A stretch of DNA of 64,000 nucleotides from Ectobius pallidus (lineage: Eukaryota > Arthropoda > Insecta > Blattodea > Ectobiidae): assembly GCA_964059195.1 (NCBI GenBank), contig CAXKWD010000011.1:16727478-16791477 (forward strand), written 5' to 3'. The notes beneath the pieces were generated by a model that searched no databases, had not been told where the DNA came from, and saw nothing but the letters and a program-made list of their open reading frames with translations. Below, one piece after another: positions 1-12,033 of this stretch. The stretch's first letter is position 1. Each line of letters begins with the position of its first letter. The translations under genes and the position numbers were made by a program.

Positions 1-478
1 GAATTCCAAAGGCGAGGAACGGAATCATCGAACTATTAAGAATACAAGGATGTTCTATGTCTGGGAACGAACATTATGAGGTAGCGTTGCTTTCGTGAAC
101 AGAAAAAAATCTCATAGTCGTACTCCTAATAAAACATCAGGGTACTGGTGTGTAGTACTGTAATTTTCTTTCTAAGGAAGGTGAATATTTCACGTTTTAG
201 TACGGATAAAAGTATTCTGAAGTTGAAACTTTACGTAGGGTTTTGAGTAGGATTAAGCGGCGAGAGGTGGAAGAGATAATAAAATTTGACTATTACTATA
301 CAAATGAGGTGGGAGAAAACGGTATTGAGTATGGAGAAGGCAGATTTTAGTGTCAGAAATACAGAGCGATCGAAAAAAAAAAATAGAAAAAGAGACATAA
401 ACCTAATGAGAAGAGAAGACAGAGAAGAGAGACAGAAATATAATTTAAAAAGTTTAGGAAAACATACATAGAACTGGT

Positions 479-483
<5 letters not shown>

Positions 484-536
<53 letters not shown>
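484..536. repeat. (GA)n microsatellite
   Basis: About 26 uninterrupted GA dinucleotides followed by a G-run. Long open frames crossing it, with Ser-Leu repeats on the opposite strand, are artefacts of the repeat. Confidence 0.98.
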
Positions 537-539
<3 letters not shown>

Positions 540-921
540 AGGATGGGAGGCGGATGAGGTGTAAGAAAGAGTAGGTTCTACATCCCGTATCACGAATATA
601 AGCAGTTCAGTCTGTATCACTGTAACGACCGGTTGTCGAACTCGTGTCAGATGGGTTGTGGGTGTAGGTGTTACATTATCATGGCCTTGTGAGAAGCTGT
701 AGCCCAGGTCAGGATCAAGGAGTCGCGTGTGGCAAGAGTCTGTTAGCATATCAACACATTCCATCCTCTTCTCACAGTCCCTCTCATTTTACCGCATCTC
801 TCCAGTACGTCTGTCATAAGATAATTCCTATATTCCTAATACTGTATCTTGTTCTCAGGTATTCTTTCTTTTTATACATTCCTATAACGTATTATAAACA
901 AAAAACTGAATGCAATTACAT

Positions 922-971
922 ATTATATATATATATATATAATTTATATGTATAACATATATATATATATC
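922..971. repeat. Interrupted (AT)n tract
   Basis: Two TA-dinucleotide runs separated by a short non-repeat segment; adjoins the SINE-like fragment that starts at 972. Confidence 0.9.
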
Positions 972-1108
972 GAATCCTATGCCCCCATGTTGGGTCGAAG
1001 GACCTCCAGGTGGAAGTTTCTGTTTGCCGATGTGAATTTTGTTACGCTTATTTTCCTAGAGAGGGCAGAGGGACAGGTGGTAAGCCCATCGCCCCTTAAC
1101 CCCCCCTC
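972..1108 (-). mobile_element. Short SINE-like repeat, copy 1
   Basis: On the - strand this matches the element at 41875-42015: both carry the GGCGATGGGCTTACCACCTG core, a run of CCCTCTG/CCCTCTC, and a later block around GAGGCCCTTCG or its equivalent. It lacks the (GTCA)n tail and the flanking duplication seen in the other copy. It is probably the 3' part of a short retroelement. Confidence 0.7.
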
Positions 1109-1205
1109 CGGAAACTAAGGTATTACTTGGACGTGAAAGGGCCGAGAAATTTTGTCCAGAGGCTCTAATGTGTATATATATATAAATTAATTATGATCGC
1201 TATCT

Positions 1206-1320
1206 TAATATTTCGACCACCTGCATGGTCTCGTGATTAGCAATCCGAGGTCCCGGTTCGATCCCTGGTACCTTCTCGGATTTTTCGTAGGTGATCTGGA
1301 ACGGTGTGCACACAGCATAT
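1206..1320 (+). mobile_element. tRNA-derived SINE head
   Basis: Shows a box A-like TGGTCTCGTGATTAGC and a box B-like GGTTCGATCCC at tRNA-like spacing, followed by TCTCGGATTTTT. The same arrangement is seen reversed at 2075-2180, so this is a repeat family, not a tRNA gene. No tRNA cloverleaf can be closed. Confidence 0.55.
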
Positions 1321-2074
1321 TGAAATCAATTGAGGATATATTTCATAAACAAGTCGGAGTTATGACCACATGCTCCCCAAGGATGTAGCACCACGGAGTT
1401 TAATATTAACACTTCTCAGTTTTGAGTTACCGCATAGCGCATTTTGCACCACCTTCTTGCATAAATTCCGCTAATAACCTTCGTAAAACAGGAGCTTATA
1501 TGTAAACAAGAACTGTTTTCATAACGCACAATATGATAGGTGAAATTATCAGGTCCTGGCATTCTGTTCCCAAGTTCGCTGGTTCAATCCTGGTCCAGGT
1601 CAATGTCATTTATGTGTGCGTAATTGCGAGAGTCTGTAGATTTACAGGTAAGTAAAAGAACTCAAGCGCAGCGGGACAAAATTCCGGCACAGCTGCGACG
1701 GTTGCAGGATAAGGTACCACAACCGTCTTCAAATAACCTTATCACACAAACAAGACTCATAATTGGTAGATCTTTAAGAACTGTTACCCAACATCACCGT
1801 GTTAATTAAATAATGACTATTGTTGTAGTTTAGCAAATTCTAATAGGAAGTGATTCGTGTAATTGTAGGTGTGGTATTCTCATACAAAAAACTAAACACT
1901 CCGTGTTGCAGCATTTGACCGCTACATCCTCTACCATACGCAGATGGCAGGATTGGGGCAAGTGGTCAGCATTCTGATACCCATGGCCCTTAATGATTGT
2001 TTCCGTTACCGGAGCTGCTATTTCTTAATCAAGTAGCTCCTCAATTTGAATCACGAGGCTGAGTGCATCCCGTT

Positions 2075-2180
2075 CCTAACCTTTCTACCTCAGTAAAATC
2101 CGAGGACGTACCAGGAATCGATCTCGGGCCTGCGGAACCGTAGTTAACGAAGCTAACCATGAGACTACGTAGGTGATCAT
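2075..2180 (-). mobile_element. tRNA-derived SINE head, inverted relative copy
   Basis: Read on the - strand it gives GTCTCATGGTTAGC (box A-like), GATCGATTCCTGG (box B-like) and CCTCGGATTTTA, matching the order of the copy at 1206-1320. The tail is diverged. Confidence 0.5.
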
Positions 2181-2898
2181 TCCATCGCCCCTATACCTTT
2201 ACCGTAAATACATCGTAAAACTGTTATGTATGGTAGCATTCTTGATTAAATATATCTCTTAGTATTAAAGAAATAAGGATCAGGAAGAATCTATTGTGCC
2301 TTGAATTAAGGGTTCGGATGCTTAATACAAAACGTGTAAGTTAACAAAAAGACTAAATTACCATCCACTGGCTTTTAAAAATGTAAACTGTATATCCGTT
2401 TCGTGTAAGACGAGTCCTGTTTCGAGGCTAATGCTTTAGCTAGTAAGTTGGCTACTGTTTGGAAAAAATAGATCATGTTTTGTAGAGCTTAATGGAAAAT
2501 ACACTTTATACGAGGCATATATACTGATAACTAATAACAGTATTTTGGTAGCTAATCAAGTATTCGAAATCTAAAATTGTCGAAAACACAGTGTGAAATT
2601 ATATGAGAGGAGATTGTGGAACTAATCGAGAGAGAGGGGCCGAAGCTAGGCCTATTACTGTACCGCCCAACATTCCATTAATGTCATTACTTGACGAGAC
2701 TGACCTTTCTTCTACCGATCCCCTTGATCAAGGCAACGCCAACTGCCTGTATTTCTAATTTATTTTCTAAGTCAACCTTTACATACGTGGTTGTTGAAAG
2801 CTCCTGGTAAAATGACTCTCGTGGAAGAAATTCTAGCAGAACTGATATTGATATTTTGGTTATCAAATCCTCTCACCTTCTGCTGTAATACTGTAGTA

Positions 2899-3135
2899 CA
2901 GTGTTTCTCAACCTTTTTGAACCCTAGGACCTCTAAAATGCCTAAACAAAATTATGGACCCCTAATTTTACATCCCATTTTTAAAAGAAGGCATATATTC
3001 TTAATATTTGGGATATTAATTATAAGTCATTATAACGAAATATGTGAAAAAATTTTACTTCTTTACTTTCCACTTGCTTTATATTTTTCACTGATGTCTG
3101 CGGACTATCTGCACCATTTTCGCGGACCACCAGTG
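2899..3135 (+). mobile_element. Possible Charlie-type hAT fragment
   Basis: Begins CAGTGTTTCTCAACC, a typical terminal inverted repeat start of Charlie-like hAT elements. It ends near GCGGACCACCAGTG, which in reverse (CACTGGTGGTCCGCG) resembles the internal ends of the same class. A clean matching 3' terminus and an 8-bp target duplication are not visible, so the copy is truncated or rearranged. Confidence 0.35.
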
Positions 3136-3823
3136 TAGATTGCTGTAGTAGATTCAACAATCGCGTCAACACACAACAAGAGCAAGAGCCCAAACTGCAA
3201 TTTTGTGTGGCCCGCCACAATGTTTTCAAAGAAGACAGGTACTGTGTCATGACTCGAAGGTGGCCTACACTTATTACGTGATTTAAATTAAATGTGAACC
3301 ATGAAATTATGGAACCCTAATTTTTTTTTTTTTTTTTTTTTTTTTTCGAAAGTTGTATTAAGGATTTTTGAGACTGAAAAGCTTCACGTTTGGTTATTGA
3401 ATTATTTTACTTTATTATATATTCATTCATTCATTTATTACTTAATTGATAATATAAAAAGGTAGCACTGAAAGTGGCTTCTACTGTATATGTTACGGAC
3501 AATGAAATAAATTAGGAAATAGCGTTATTGTCTGGGCATTTACATAATTTCCAAAAACTACTCTTTATTTATAGTCAATAACGTCAATGGCCGGCAATTT
3601 ACATAACAGACAAAAGAACTTAGTATACTTCATACGAAACAAACACATTACCACTCATTGCCCGGGCAATGACGTGAATGGCTGTTAGAATTGAGCAAAG
3701 TTTATAAATATAGGAAATAAGCACATCTTCGTCTCAAAATATACTGTTTATTTCCTTTCGTGTTAAACACAACATTTTAATATTTTTGTTTACAAAACAA
3801 ACTTCCATGACATAATATAGAAG

Positions 3824-4162
3824 AGAATTATAAAAATTTGTTTAAAAAAGCCTATAGGATATCCAACAGAATTGATATTTCCTGAATTTAATGTGATGAC
3901 TGTAGAACAAATTTATAAGCTCACACTTTTAAAATACTTTCAAAAATACCGCAACGTACATGTATCGGATCCTCATAACTACAATACTAGAATAAATAAA
4001 ACATTGCCTTTAATAGAACCAAAATACTTCACCTCTTCTGGCTCTAAACATAGCATTTATTATGGTCCAAGACTCTATAACTCTATAATTAGGTCACATC
4101 CAGAAATAGTACATATGAACAACAAAAAATTCAATAAGTTTATCAAAAATCTTATTTCATAG
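3824..4162 (+). pseudogene. LINE reverse transcriptase C-terminus (dead, 5'-truncated)
   Basis: An open frame runs from about 3824 to a TAG ending at 4162. It encodes about 112 residues, including HNYNTR and, further on, the GPRLYN pattern that closes many non-LTR retrotransposon polyproteins just after the thumb of the reverse transcriptase. No catalytic domain or endonuclease is present, which is normal for 5' truncation during target-primed reverse transcription. The clade (CR1-, Jockey- or L2-like) cannot be fixed from this tail. It is transposon debris, not a host gene. Confidence 0.7.
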
Positions 4163-4535
4163 TTCAAAAGTTACTTCACTCTGTACTTAGTAGACAATTA
4201 AGGAACGATTTTATTTGTAATAACTCAGGGTTTCAATTTTTGTTCTTATTACTTTTCCTTTTTTCTTTTTACTTTTCTGTTCTTTCTTTATTATTATTAT
4301 TTTTTAGGTTTTGATTCAATTATATTTTCTTGGTGTATTTTGAAATGTAAATGGCTGAACTGTGCCCGAGCACGAGCGCATGCTCATTCGGGTGGTCTTG
4401 TTTTGTTTTGTATAAATATTTTGTATTTTTTGTATTTTTGTATCTGACTGCTTTCCAGTCAAAGCCCTCAATGATTAAAAATGGGGCATTATAGTATAGA
4501 CATTATAGTATAGACTTTAAATTGCATAGAATATT
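4163..4535 (+). mobile_element. Probable 3' UTR and tail of the LINE copy
   Basis: Directly follows the stop codon of the reverse-transcriptase remnant. It contains T-rich sequence and a small GC-richer block (4353-4400), and finishes with two tandem copies of the 14-mer CATTATAGTATAGA at 4487-4514. LINE copies often end in a short tandem repeat. The exact 3' border and any target-site duplication are not obvious. Confidence 0.45.
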
Positions 4536-5639
4536 GAGGGCACGACACTTACACTTTCTGCTTCTATAATTAGTTGTTCAGTGATACCTTCGATAGGCTC
4601 CTGATATTCCTTACTGTTGGTTTAAACCGCTTTCGAGACTTATTTATTTACTTTCAACCGACTCCAATGCTTCCACCAGCTCCACAAAATGTTCAGTACA
4701 GGCATTTATTTCTGGTCTGGTATATTTTTGCTTCACTCATTTTTAAGATACCTTTCCTCGTTTCTGTAAATCTGACTTTCTAACCTTGCATCGCAATATA
4801 CTGTTATTAGCCCGCTTTTAAGTGACAATAAAGCATAGCCTAAAACAACAATTAATTGTAAGACCGGATCCCACGTAGCCTATGTTGATTATTTTATAAT
4901 TGAAAGCTCCTTCTGTGAGAAACTTATTTCTAAAGCTTACTGTAATATTCAAGTTAAAAAAAAAGGCTATAGATATGTTACCAGATTAATGCATTTCATT
5001 CTTATAACAAGTGACAACGAATTGATTATTATCTTTATTTATATTAAACTACATTTCCAAAATAGTAATAAATCATTCTCACAAAATGTAGAATTGGAAA
5101 TGAGCTCACTTAGACTTGTGAGCTTTTATGCCAACTTTAACTGTGATTTTATTTCCGTAACGAAACTAATTTTACTTTCTCAGTTTTGAAATGCAATATG
5201 TTATGTAAATATTTAAGCTTCCTAGTACACCGCTCTGAAGATGCCCGACACAGCTCGCGGCGAAATGTCAGACAATAAACCTGATAGACCACGGCCCATA
5301 CTGTTGATATCAACAGTCTGGTATGTTTTTCCTATTCGTTGCGCATCAGAAATAATTTTATGTAATCTTAAGTATACATGTCTATACTTAAGGAATCTTC
5401 CGAACACTAAAAAAACTGAAGATGATATAACACGTCCAAGAGATCCTTCTCATACACTAATACAGTAGTTACATTACGAGGTACATGATAGTGTAATGGT
5501 GATTTTAACTGATTTACTAAGGGGGAATTCCCATGTAGTGTACAGCATAATTGACCTTTCTATAGAAAGTTGGGAGGGTAAGTCCCGCCCGTTTTGCTTG
5601 GGGTTGTCCATCAGTGGTCTATATTTTCGGGTATATAGT

Positions 5640-6515
5640 ATCTCACATTTCAAAGGCAACTATAACTTTATTTTATTTTATTTGGGGAATTTTATTATTA
5701 TAAGAAGACATTTATATACTACTTTAATATTTATTCTGGATATAATTTAAATTCTACCAGCATTGGATATTTCATTTAATATCCTATCCTGTTCTATTCT
5801 AATATCCAAATTTAATTTGGGCAATATTTTCCTATAATTTCTTACAGCTCAACCGCACCAGTTCGGTATTTTGTATATATGATTGGGTTCAATGTTCTAT
5901 TTTAATTCATACACCTTATTTTTATATTTCATGCACCAACAACACCAGTAAGGAATTTAATTTACAATATCATGATTCTAAGTACATTTTCAGTTTCTAT
6001 TTTCGTGTTCAATTCATTTTGTTTAAAACGCTAACGCTGGGCATTATATTCAATATTCTACACCATTATATTCTGATATTCTATTTTAGTTAGGCTTTTT
6101 CCTACATAGCGTCTTACATTTCAAGGGAATTAGTTCGGTATTTTATTTATAAAAATATGGATTTATTGTTTTTATTTTAATTTAGCCTATATTTTCTTCA
6201 TAATTTCTTACATTTCAACAGCAATAGTTTTATACTTTACGCATAAATATTATGTTCTAATATTCCATTTTATTTTATATTTTCCTTATTTTGTTTTTAT
6301 TTCGAACGCTAACAGCACAAGTACGGAATTTTATTTAAAATATAATGGTTTTAATATCTTGTTTTGATTGATATAATTTTTCGTTATTCCAAACGGTAAT
6401 AGTGCCATTGGGCTATTTTATAATTATAATGGTTTTGATAACCAATTAATCATATTTTCCTCATAATTTCTTAAATTTCAAACGGTGGCAGCTGCAGTAG
6501 AATTGCTTTTAACAC
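5640..6515. repeat. Degenerate tandem array, period about 90 bp
   Basis: A recurring block resembling CATTTCAAACGGTAACAG followed by AGTTCGGTATTTTATTTATAA and a TGGTTTTAATATTC segment can be followed at about 5646, 5743, 5845, 5932, 6023, 6113, 6208, 6299, 6387 and 6474. The steps are 87-102 bp. The units are heavily diverged, so this is an old satellite-like expansion. No coding potential is seen. Confidence 0.6.
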
Positions 6516-7010
6516 GAGGAATTTTATATTACCGTATTATTACTGTAGCCAATTGTAGTATTTCCGTTGTTATTGTTTATTGTGATTATTGTTTACATCA
6601 TTATTACGGCTGCACGTCAAATTATAATTTCAAAACTAATTGAAAGGCGTAAATAACGCAGCACGATTTCCGTAATAGCTTGTTTCATTCTACAAGCTAT
6701 TCGCACCTGCTGGTTGAAGAGTGAACGCTAAAACAGAACTGAGCAGCGTTCTCAAGTAAGTGTGAGTCCAGGATTAAATTCAAGCCGTAACAAATGTTTC
6801 ATTTTGTACGGTGTTCATGGCCTTGGACTTCGCTTCCGCTCTCTTGCTGTGCAAATAACGAAATAATTTCTTCGGTATTTAATAATTCCGGTATTTAATA
6901 ATATGCTCAGCTCGAGTACACAACGAAAAATTGTAAATCGAAACGTTTTACAGAACAATTTTGTCGCGTTCTAAGAATGATTTTGTAAGAATGTACAATA
7001 CTAGGACATC

Positions 7011-7038
7011 AAGTTTAAGTTTAAGTTTAAGTTTAAGT
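7011..7038. repeat. (AAGTTT)n short tandem repeat
   Basis: Four to five direct copies of the hexamer AAGTTT, then diverging. Confidence 0.9.
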
Positions 7039-7137
7039 AAACGTGAAGAGCAACTTTGTTCACACGCGTATTTTCCTAGGAAAAAAAGTTAATCAAATCG
7101 AAATCTGTTGTTTATATTTTTAATATCTGAGTAATTA

Positions 7138-7349
7138 TAGTCCGTATTGTTTTAGAAGGCGATATGAGCTGAGCCAATGCGTGCATTAAAATGACGAATT
7201 TCCAATAGTATTTTGGGGATTGAAAAATAGAAAACTCTTTTGATCACGCTTATGCCATGGTTAACAGAACTTCTAAATACTATTGGAAACTCGTAAGTTT
7301 AATGCATGCATTGACTCAGCTTATATGCCTTCTAAAATCGTACTGACTA
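7138..7349. mobile_element. Foldback miniature element, about 212 bp
   Basis: The left arm (to about 7213) and right arm (from about 7274) are inverted copies of each other at roughly 80 percent identity. Both contain TTTTAGAAGGC and TTTCCAATAGTATTT. The ends read TAGTCCGTA and, inverted, TAGTCAGTA, and each is flanked by TA. The TA flanks suggest a Tc1/mariner-type non-autonomous element, but two bases are weak evidence in AT-rich DNA. Confidence 0.6.
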
Positions 7350-7544
7350 TAGTAGCAGGTTTGCTATCATAAGTAATTTATAAATCAAATTCTCAAATCC
7401 TAATTTCCAATGTTTTGTAGTATTTTTGCAATTATCCTTAAATTCAAATAACAGCGTAATGTGAACTTTAAAGTGTTTTTATCTTTGATCTAATAGTAAT
7501 TTCAAATTTTGTATTTATGTACTCGTATTATGTAATTTTATTAC

Positions 7545-7608
7545 TCTTTGACTGGTCGAGCGGAAGAGAAGGCCAAATGGCTTTAGCTCTGCCAGAGTAA
7601 ATAAATAA
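7545..7608 (+). mobile_element. LINE 3'-terminal tail
   Basis: GGAAGAGAAGGCCAAATGG and GCTCTGCCAGAGTAAATAAATAAA form a signature that recurs at 34176-34235 in diverged form. It resembles the 3' end with a TAAA-type tail left by 5'-truncated LINEs in insects. Only the tail is present. Confidence 0.4.
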
Positions 7609-8269
7609 AAAATCATAAAGATTTAAGATATATAACGTTACGATTTTTATAAGATATGTCAGGTTGTATGATTACACAAAAAATAATTATAAAAATAAAA
7701 TTTTAATAGTAAATCTACCTACACTTTAATTTAAAAATTCACAATTGGGACAACATTTAACATTGTGTTTTAATATCAATTAACTTAATTTCATTTTCAG
7801 TAAGGTGTATTAGATATTAAAACTTAATAAATATATACACAACATTAAGCCCTTACTAAAACTTATAGGGCCCAGATCACAAACATTTAGCGTTCATAAA
7901 ATAAAATATAACACACAAAAATAATTAAACCAGTGGTAGTCACAATCTTTAAAAGAGTCAGTCATATATGATGCCACCTAGCCTATTCGGTCATTCCTCT
8001 TCCTCGATTTCAGATATGTCATACGATTAAAAAAAATGCATTTCTGCACACAAGATGTGCCATCTTCAGTTATTACTGAGGGCTTAAACATTGGTTTAAT
8101 GTGTTTATGTGTTATGTTAAATTTTATGAATGCTAAATGTTTGTGTTGTGGACCCAGATAAGTTTTCAGTAAGAGTATACTTGTATTAAGTCTTAATTGT
8201 GTTATAAATCATAAGACTGCTATTTGCATGCTGATTTCTTGATGGTAACTCACTCATATTTTTGTGCAG

Positions 8270-9488
8270 GCGGAGCTGTCCGTGCAAGGAGACGACTTCA
8301 CTCGTCAGATATGGCATATGTACGCTACCTTTGAAGAGTTCATCGATACCCACACCAGTTTCGGCAAGTTTGGTGAAGCTGCAGAGAGTTCCAAACCTAA
8401 TTCAAGTCCTGGTGGGGGCAGCAAACCCAAGCGGGATGAGCTCGTGGGGGGAGTTGCCCGCCCCCGAACTCGAACCAACAGCAGTCGACACAGAAACAGA
8501 CCCGGGCCTCGACAGGTAATAGGCGGGAGTGCTTTGGAATTGGCAGTGGCTAGTAGGGAAATGGCGCTCTCCGCCCCCGCTACCGCCTCCATCGAGTTCA
8601 ACTTCGAGACTGCCTCAAAACTGGGCAATTCCAAAGACGACATGAGCCTCATATACCGCAGACCTCAACATCATCGCTGCCGCTATCGCAGAAGTCGCCG
8701 ACGGATGGATATCGCAAACCCGCTGCTAGAAACAATAAGTGCCATCCAAGACCCTTGTGAATCCGATGACCATGACTTCGGAGATCCCGGTCCTCAGTAC
8801 TACGGGGTGAGGGACCATCGCTTACCGGGATCCCGGTTTTCTTCAGACGCCGATAAGGACTCCATTGGTTACGCAGGTTCCAATTCCATTGACTCGGGGT
8901 ACAAAAGTTCTTGTCCAACACCAGAACCCGCTGATGGTTTGTTTTACGGGAACGAACCGGGTAGCAAAAGAAGTTCAATCGCTAGTCAAGGCAGTCAGCA
9001 AAGTCAGAAGCCGCGAATCGCGATGGGCACCAAAGTGATGAATAGGCATTCGCACCCACAGTACGCAGGCAGGGACCTGGACCATCTCATGTACCTGCGA
9101 CAGTCAATCCTAAGTGCGATGCAACGCTACGAACAACAGGCTGTGAGTTCGACACCAAGCCCCGGGTTCCGTCCCCGGAGTTCCAGTGCTAGCAGCCCTG
9201 GCTATCGCTCGGCCAGCCCAAGTGGCCCGGGTTCCAGTCCTCTTCCACAGCGTCGGCCGCATATGGCCAGCTGCCCGAGTTCTCGGACGCACAGCCCTTG
9301 TTATAGCAGTGCCAGTAACGGAAGTGGGAAGAGTTCGCCTGGGTACCATCGCTCCAGACTTGCCACGGCCGAGGAGGATATCGACACTCTATTGTATGGT
9401 AGAGTGGAGGACCTCCCTTGCAGCTACGTCACCATGATCGAGGACAAGTATCGACGGAGTAGTGTAGCAAGAGTCAAGAAACTCAGAG
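8270..9488 (+). CDS. Internal exon of a large serine/proline-rich protein
   Basis: The exon opens after the acceptor TTTTTGTGCAG and ends at GAG|GTAAAT. It holds 406 codons plus the first base of a split codon, all in one frame and clearly GC-richer than its surroundings. Visible features by exon residue: a conserved-looking N-terminal stretch with IWHMYATFEEF (about 14-24); a basic patch RRPQHHRCRYRRSRRR (about 129-144), a possible nuclear or membrane-binding signal; an SGYKSS / SYVTM type of tyrosine context; and a Ser/Pro/Gly-rich segment (about 293-358) with recurring SPGY or PGF motifs. It continues into 36786-37465, whose first two bases complete a Glu codon in frame. There is no transmembrane segment or catalytic motif. 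The protein family is not recognised; a cytoplasmic scaffold or adaptor is a guess. The start of the gene is outside the visible exons. Confidence 0.85.
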
Positions 9489-11800
9489 GTAAATAATTTA
9501 TTTCAATAAAGTTTAGTTACTTTGCTTTCATACAATTAAAAACATTAAACTTTTTGAGTGAAACTTCTCCTGAGTTCCGAATGTTGTCCTTCTACCATTA
9601 CTGGAAGCTCTGTATCTATCGCTGGGCACTTGTTTGGAATACTTAAGGCATGTAAACTGAAAATTTTAAATTCTATAAAATTCAGCAAATTACATTAACA
9701 TTTTATCAAACATTTTTATATTTATTACAAGAGTTAACATTTTATTTCATTATTACCGAAACTATCTGAGTGATTAATTTGCAAATACATATATCTATGT
9801 CTAGAGGGAAAAAGATGCGGATCAATAACGTAGGTATGCGAACTTGGTTTGAATGCTCACAACCACAGTGGGCAGCGGGCTATATATATAGTAGAGTTCC
9901 TAGAATAAATAACGTTTTTAATTTCTCGAAACCCTTGGAATCAATCACATTTTTAAATTTCCCGAAACCCTTAGAATAAATTGTGATGTGAAAATGTATG
10001 TTGTTTGTTTTTTAGGAAGAATTTATATTACATATTATGAAAAAATACGAGTAGGACAGGCACAGGATCACACTATTCTTGCCCACTTGGAAAATATTTC
10101 AATTTTTATACATGCTTAGTTATATTTTAATGCCCATGTAATATAACCCATTATACGTTACATGATAATAGCAGATTTTTAATTCCATTTGTATAGCAGC
10201 AGTCATTTTCAGATTATGATTTCGTAGTTTAGAGATAGGACCGTGTGTTTATGAAGAGTCGAGAAAATACACAGAAATAAGAAATAACTTCAGAAAGAGT
10301 GGCTAACACTTTTTATATGTAGTCTAAGAAACGATGTGATAGCTCTTTCTTCATCCCTGAAGCGTAGTTCATGTTATACATTTTATTGAAAGTATGTCCT
10401 GGGAAAAGTAGATATAGAAGCTTGTTGCGTATAACTACAACGCATGTTTTAGACAGAAACGCATTTTTAATTATTATAAACTGTAGTAATTGCAATTATC
10501 TTTGTTTGGACATTTTTCTTCTTTTTTGTGGGGGACAATTTAGAGGACTGCTATAATAGACTACAAACGGCACATTTTTATAAACACTGCCATAACTGAC
10601 CATTCAAGGCGTAGCGAAGGTGGTTGGACTACTTGGTGTCGGTAACTCAGAAGCAAGGAGAATAGCATTGACCTTATGCATTAGAACGCACGGTGTATAA
10701 CCATCATCAATGGCATGAAACATTCCTTGTTTGATTGCCGTTTACGACCCCAGTCTGGTGTAATAAACAATGCCTTAATGACGCACCTTTGGAACAGTTT
10801 ACGTTGTGTTATACGTGAGGCATGAAAGTTACAAAGAATATAAAACCAATATTTCTTCTTGGTTATAACTCATATCGACTTAAGTTCCGTATTTTCCTAC
10901 ATACCATAATGTTCTGACTGCTCCCTTTGAAGGCATATTGTCTGGTAGTACTCACTGCTGTCTATAACGTAAAAGTTACGTTTCGCTATTGGTGGCCTTG
11001 TCTAGATGTGGACTAGAAGGACAAAGGATGACCGAAGTGTTGAGAGTGATTTTCTAAACAATCTATAATAGAAACTTGAAATTTTCCAAACTTAATTAAA
11101 CTGTAAAACGAAATTAAATTTCAAAAGTTTATTTTAGTATGTCAATTTGTTTTTTAGATGTTGATTAATTTAATTCATTTTAATCAAAATTGATTAATCC
11201 GACAGGTAGTAAACTATGAACCAGAGTTATTTGTGATATTCTTTGATGCTTGCCTTGCAAGTTTACGGAAATATTTTTTAAAATTATGTTCTTTATATTT
11301 TTTGTTGAAAATATTTTACTCAGAGAAATGAAGAGGTAAAAAAAACAACTGTGTTTAAGGAACTAATGTTAATACAGAAAATTTGATTAGTTATTTTATT
11401 TCACATATTATAAAGTGCGTTGTCAAAAAATTTTATAGCTACGTCTGTATTTTTGTGGAAGAATATGTGCTTTGAATGTGGGAAAATAACATGCAAATTG
11501 AAACAGAAAACAGGCGATTAAAGTTTGAGTACACTGGAAGTGTGAAGAAGTTCGAGAAAGTTTGAAGCGCACGAGGGTTTAACAATGGTGTCAGCAAAAT
11601 AAAATTTTGCACAGTTATAATTTAGAGTATGCTTGATTTTTTTAAATTAAAATAAAAAATGACATTTCTTTCCAAAAATGGCTAAATTAACACTTCTGAC
11701 ATCCCTTAAATAATAATAATAATAATTTATTTCAAAGCACTAAGATATTATAAATTAGAAAAATATTCCGGGCTAAGAGAGATGACACTGGAGACTGGAA

Positions 11801-12009
11801 AAACTGAATAACGACGAGCATCATAACCTGTACTCTTCGCTGGATATAGTAAGGGTAATTAAATCACGGAGGATGAAATATGCTGGACCATGTTGCGGGC
11901 ATGGGGGAGGAAAGACACATCTCAAAATTATTAACTGGGAGACCCTAAGAGAAAAGACCACTTGGAAGACCTACACGTGCTTCTTAATTTCTTATGGTCT
12001 GCTTGAATG
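11801..12009 (+). pseudogene. LINE polyprotein C-terminal fragment
   Basis: The frame starting at 11801 reads NLYSSLDIVRVIKSRRMKYA and then a GHGGGK.H / WETLREKTTWK segment. This follows the order of a motif block that closes many insect LINE ORF2 proteins: LYSS-I-R-IKSRRMRWAGH, then GKPEGKRPLGRPR. The Arg/Gly residues of the last part are altered, and no upstream reverse-transcriptase core is present. It is a truncated, decayed copy lying just before the hAT-type element at 12034. Confidence 0.65.
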
Positions 12010-12033
12010 ATATCTGTTTTAAATAATCTTACC

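Larger units (their letters stand above)
1..8269. other. Upstream non-coding region, possibly intronic
   Basis: No host exon is recognisable before 8270. The stretch holds simple repeats, SINE fragments, a LINE 3' end (3824-4535), a degenerate tandem array (5640-6515) and a foldback element (7138-7349), listed separately. Since the exon at 8270 opens with a splice acceptor and has no start codon of its own, this region may be intron of the same gene; that is inference. I see nothing identifiable in about 1-480, 540-920, 1325-2070, 2190-2890, 3140-3820, 4540-5220, 6520-7010 and 7610-8260. Confidence 0.5.

Noticed and set aside
231..764. 177-codon frame on the - strand
   Set aside because: Carried by the (GA)n microsatellite, giving Ser-Leu repeats; no motif on either side.
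8305..9349. Antisense frames opposite the exon
   Set aside because: Shadows of the GC-rich coding exon; no start context, splice logic or motif.
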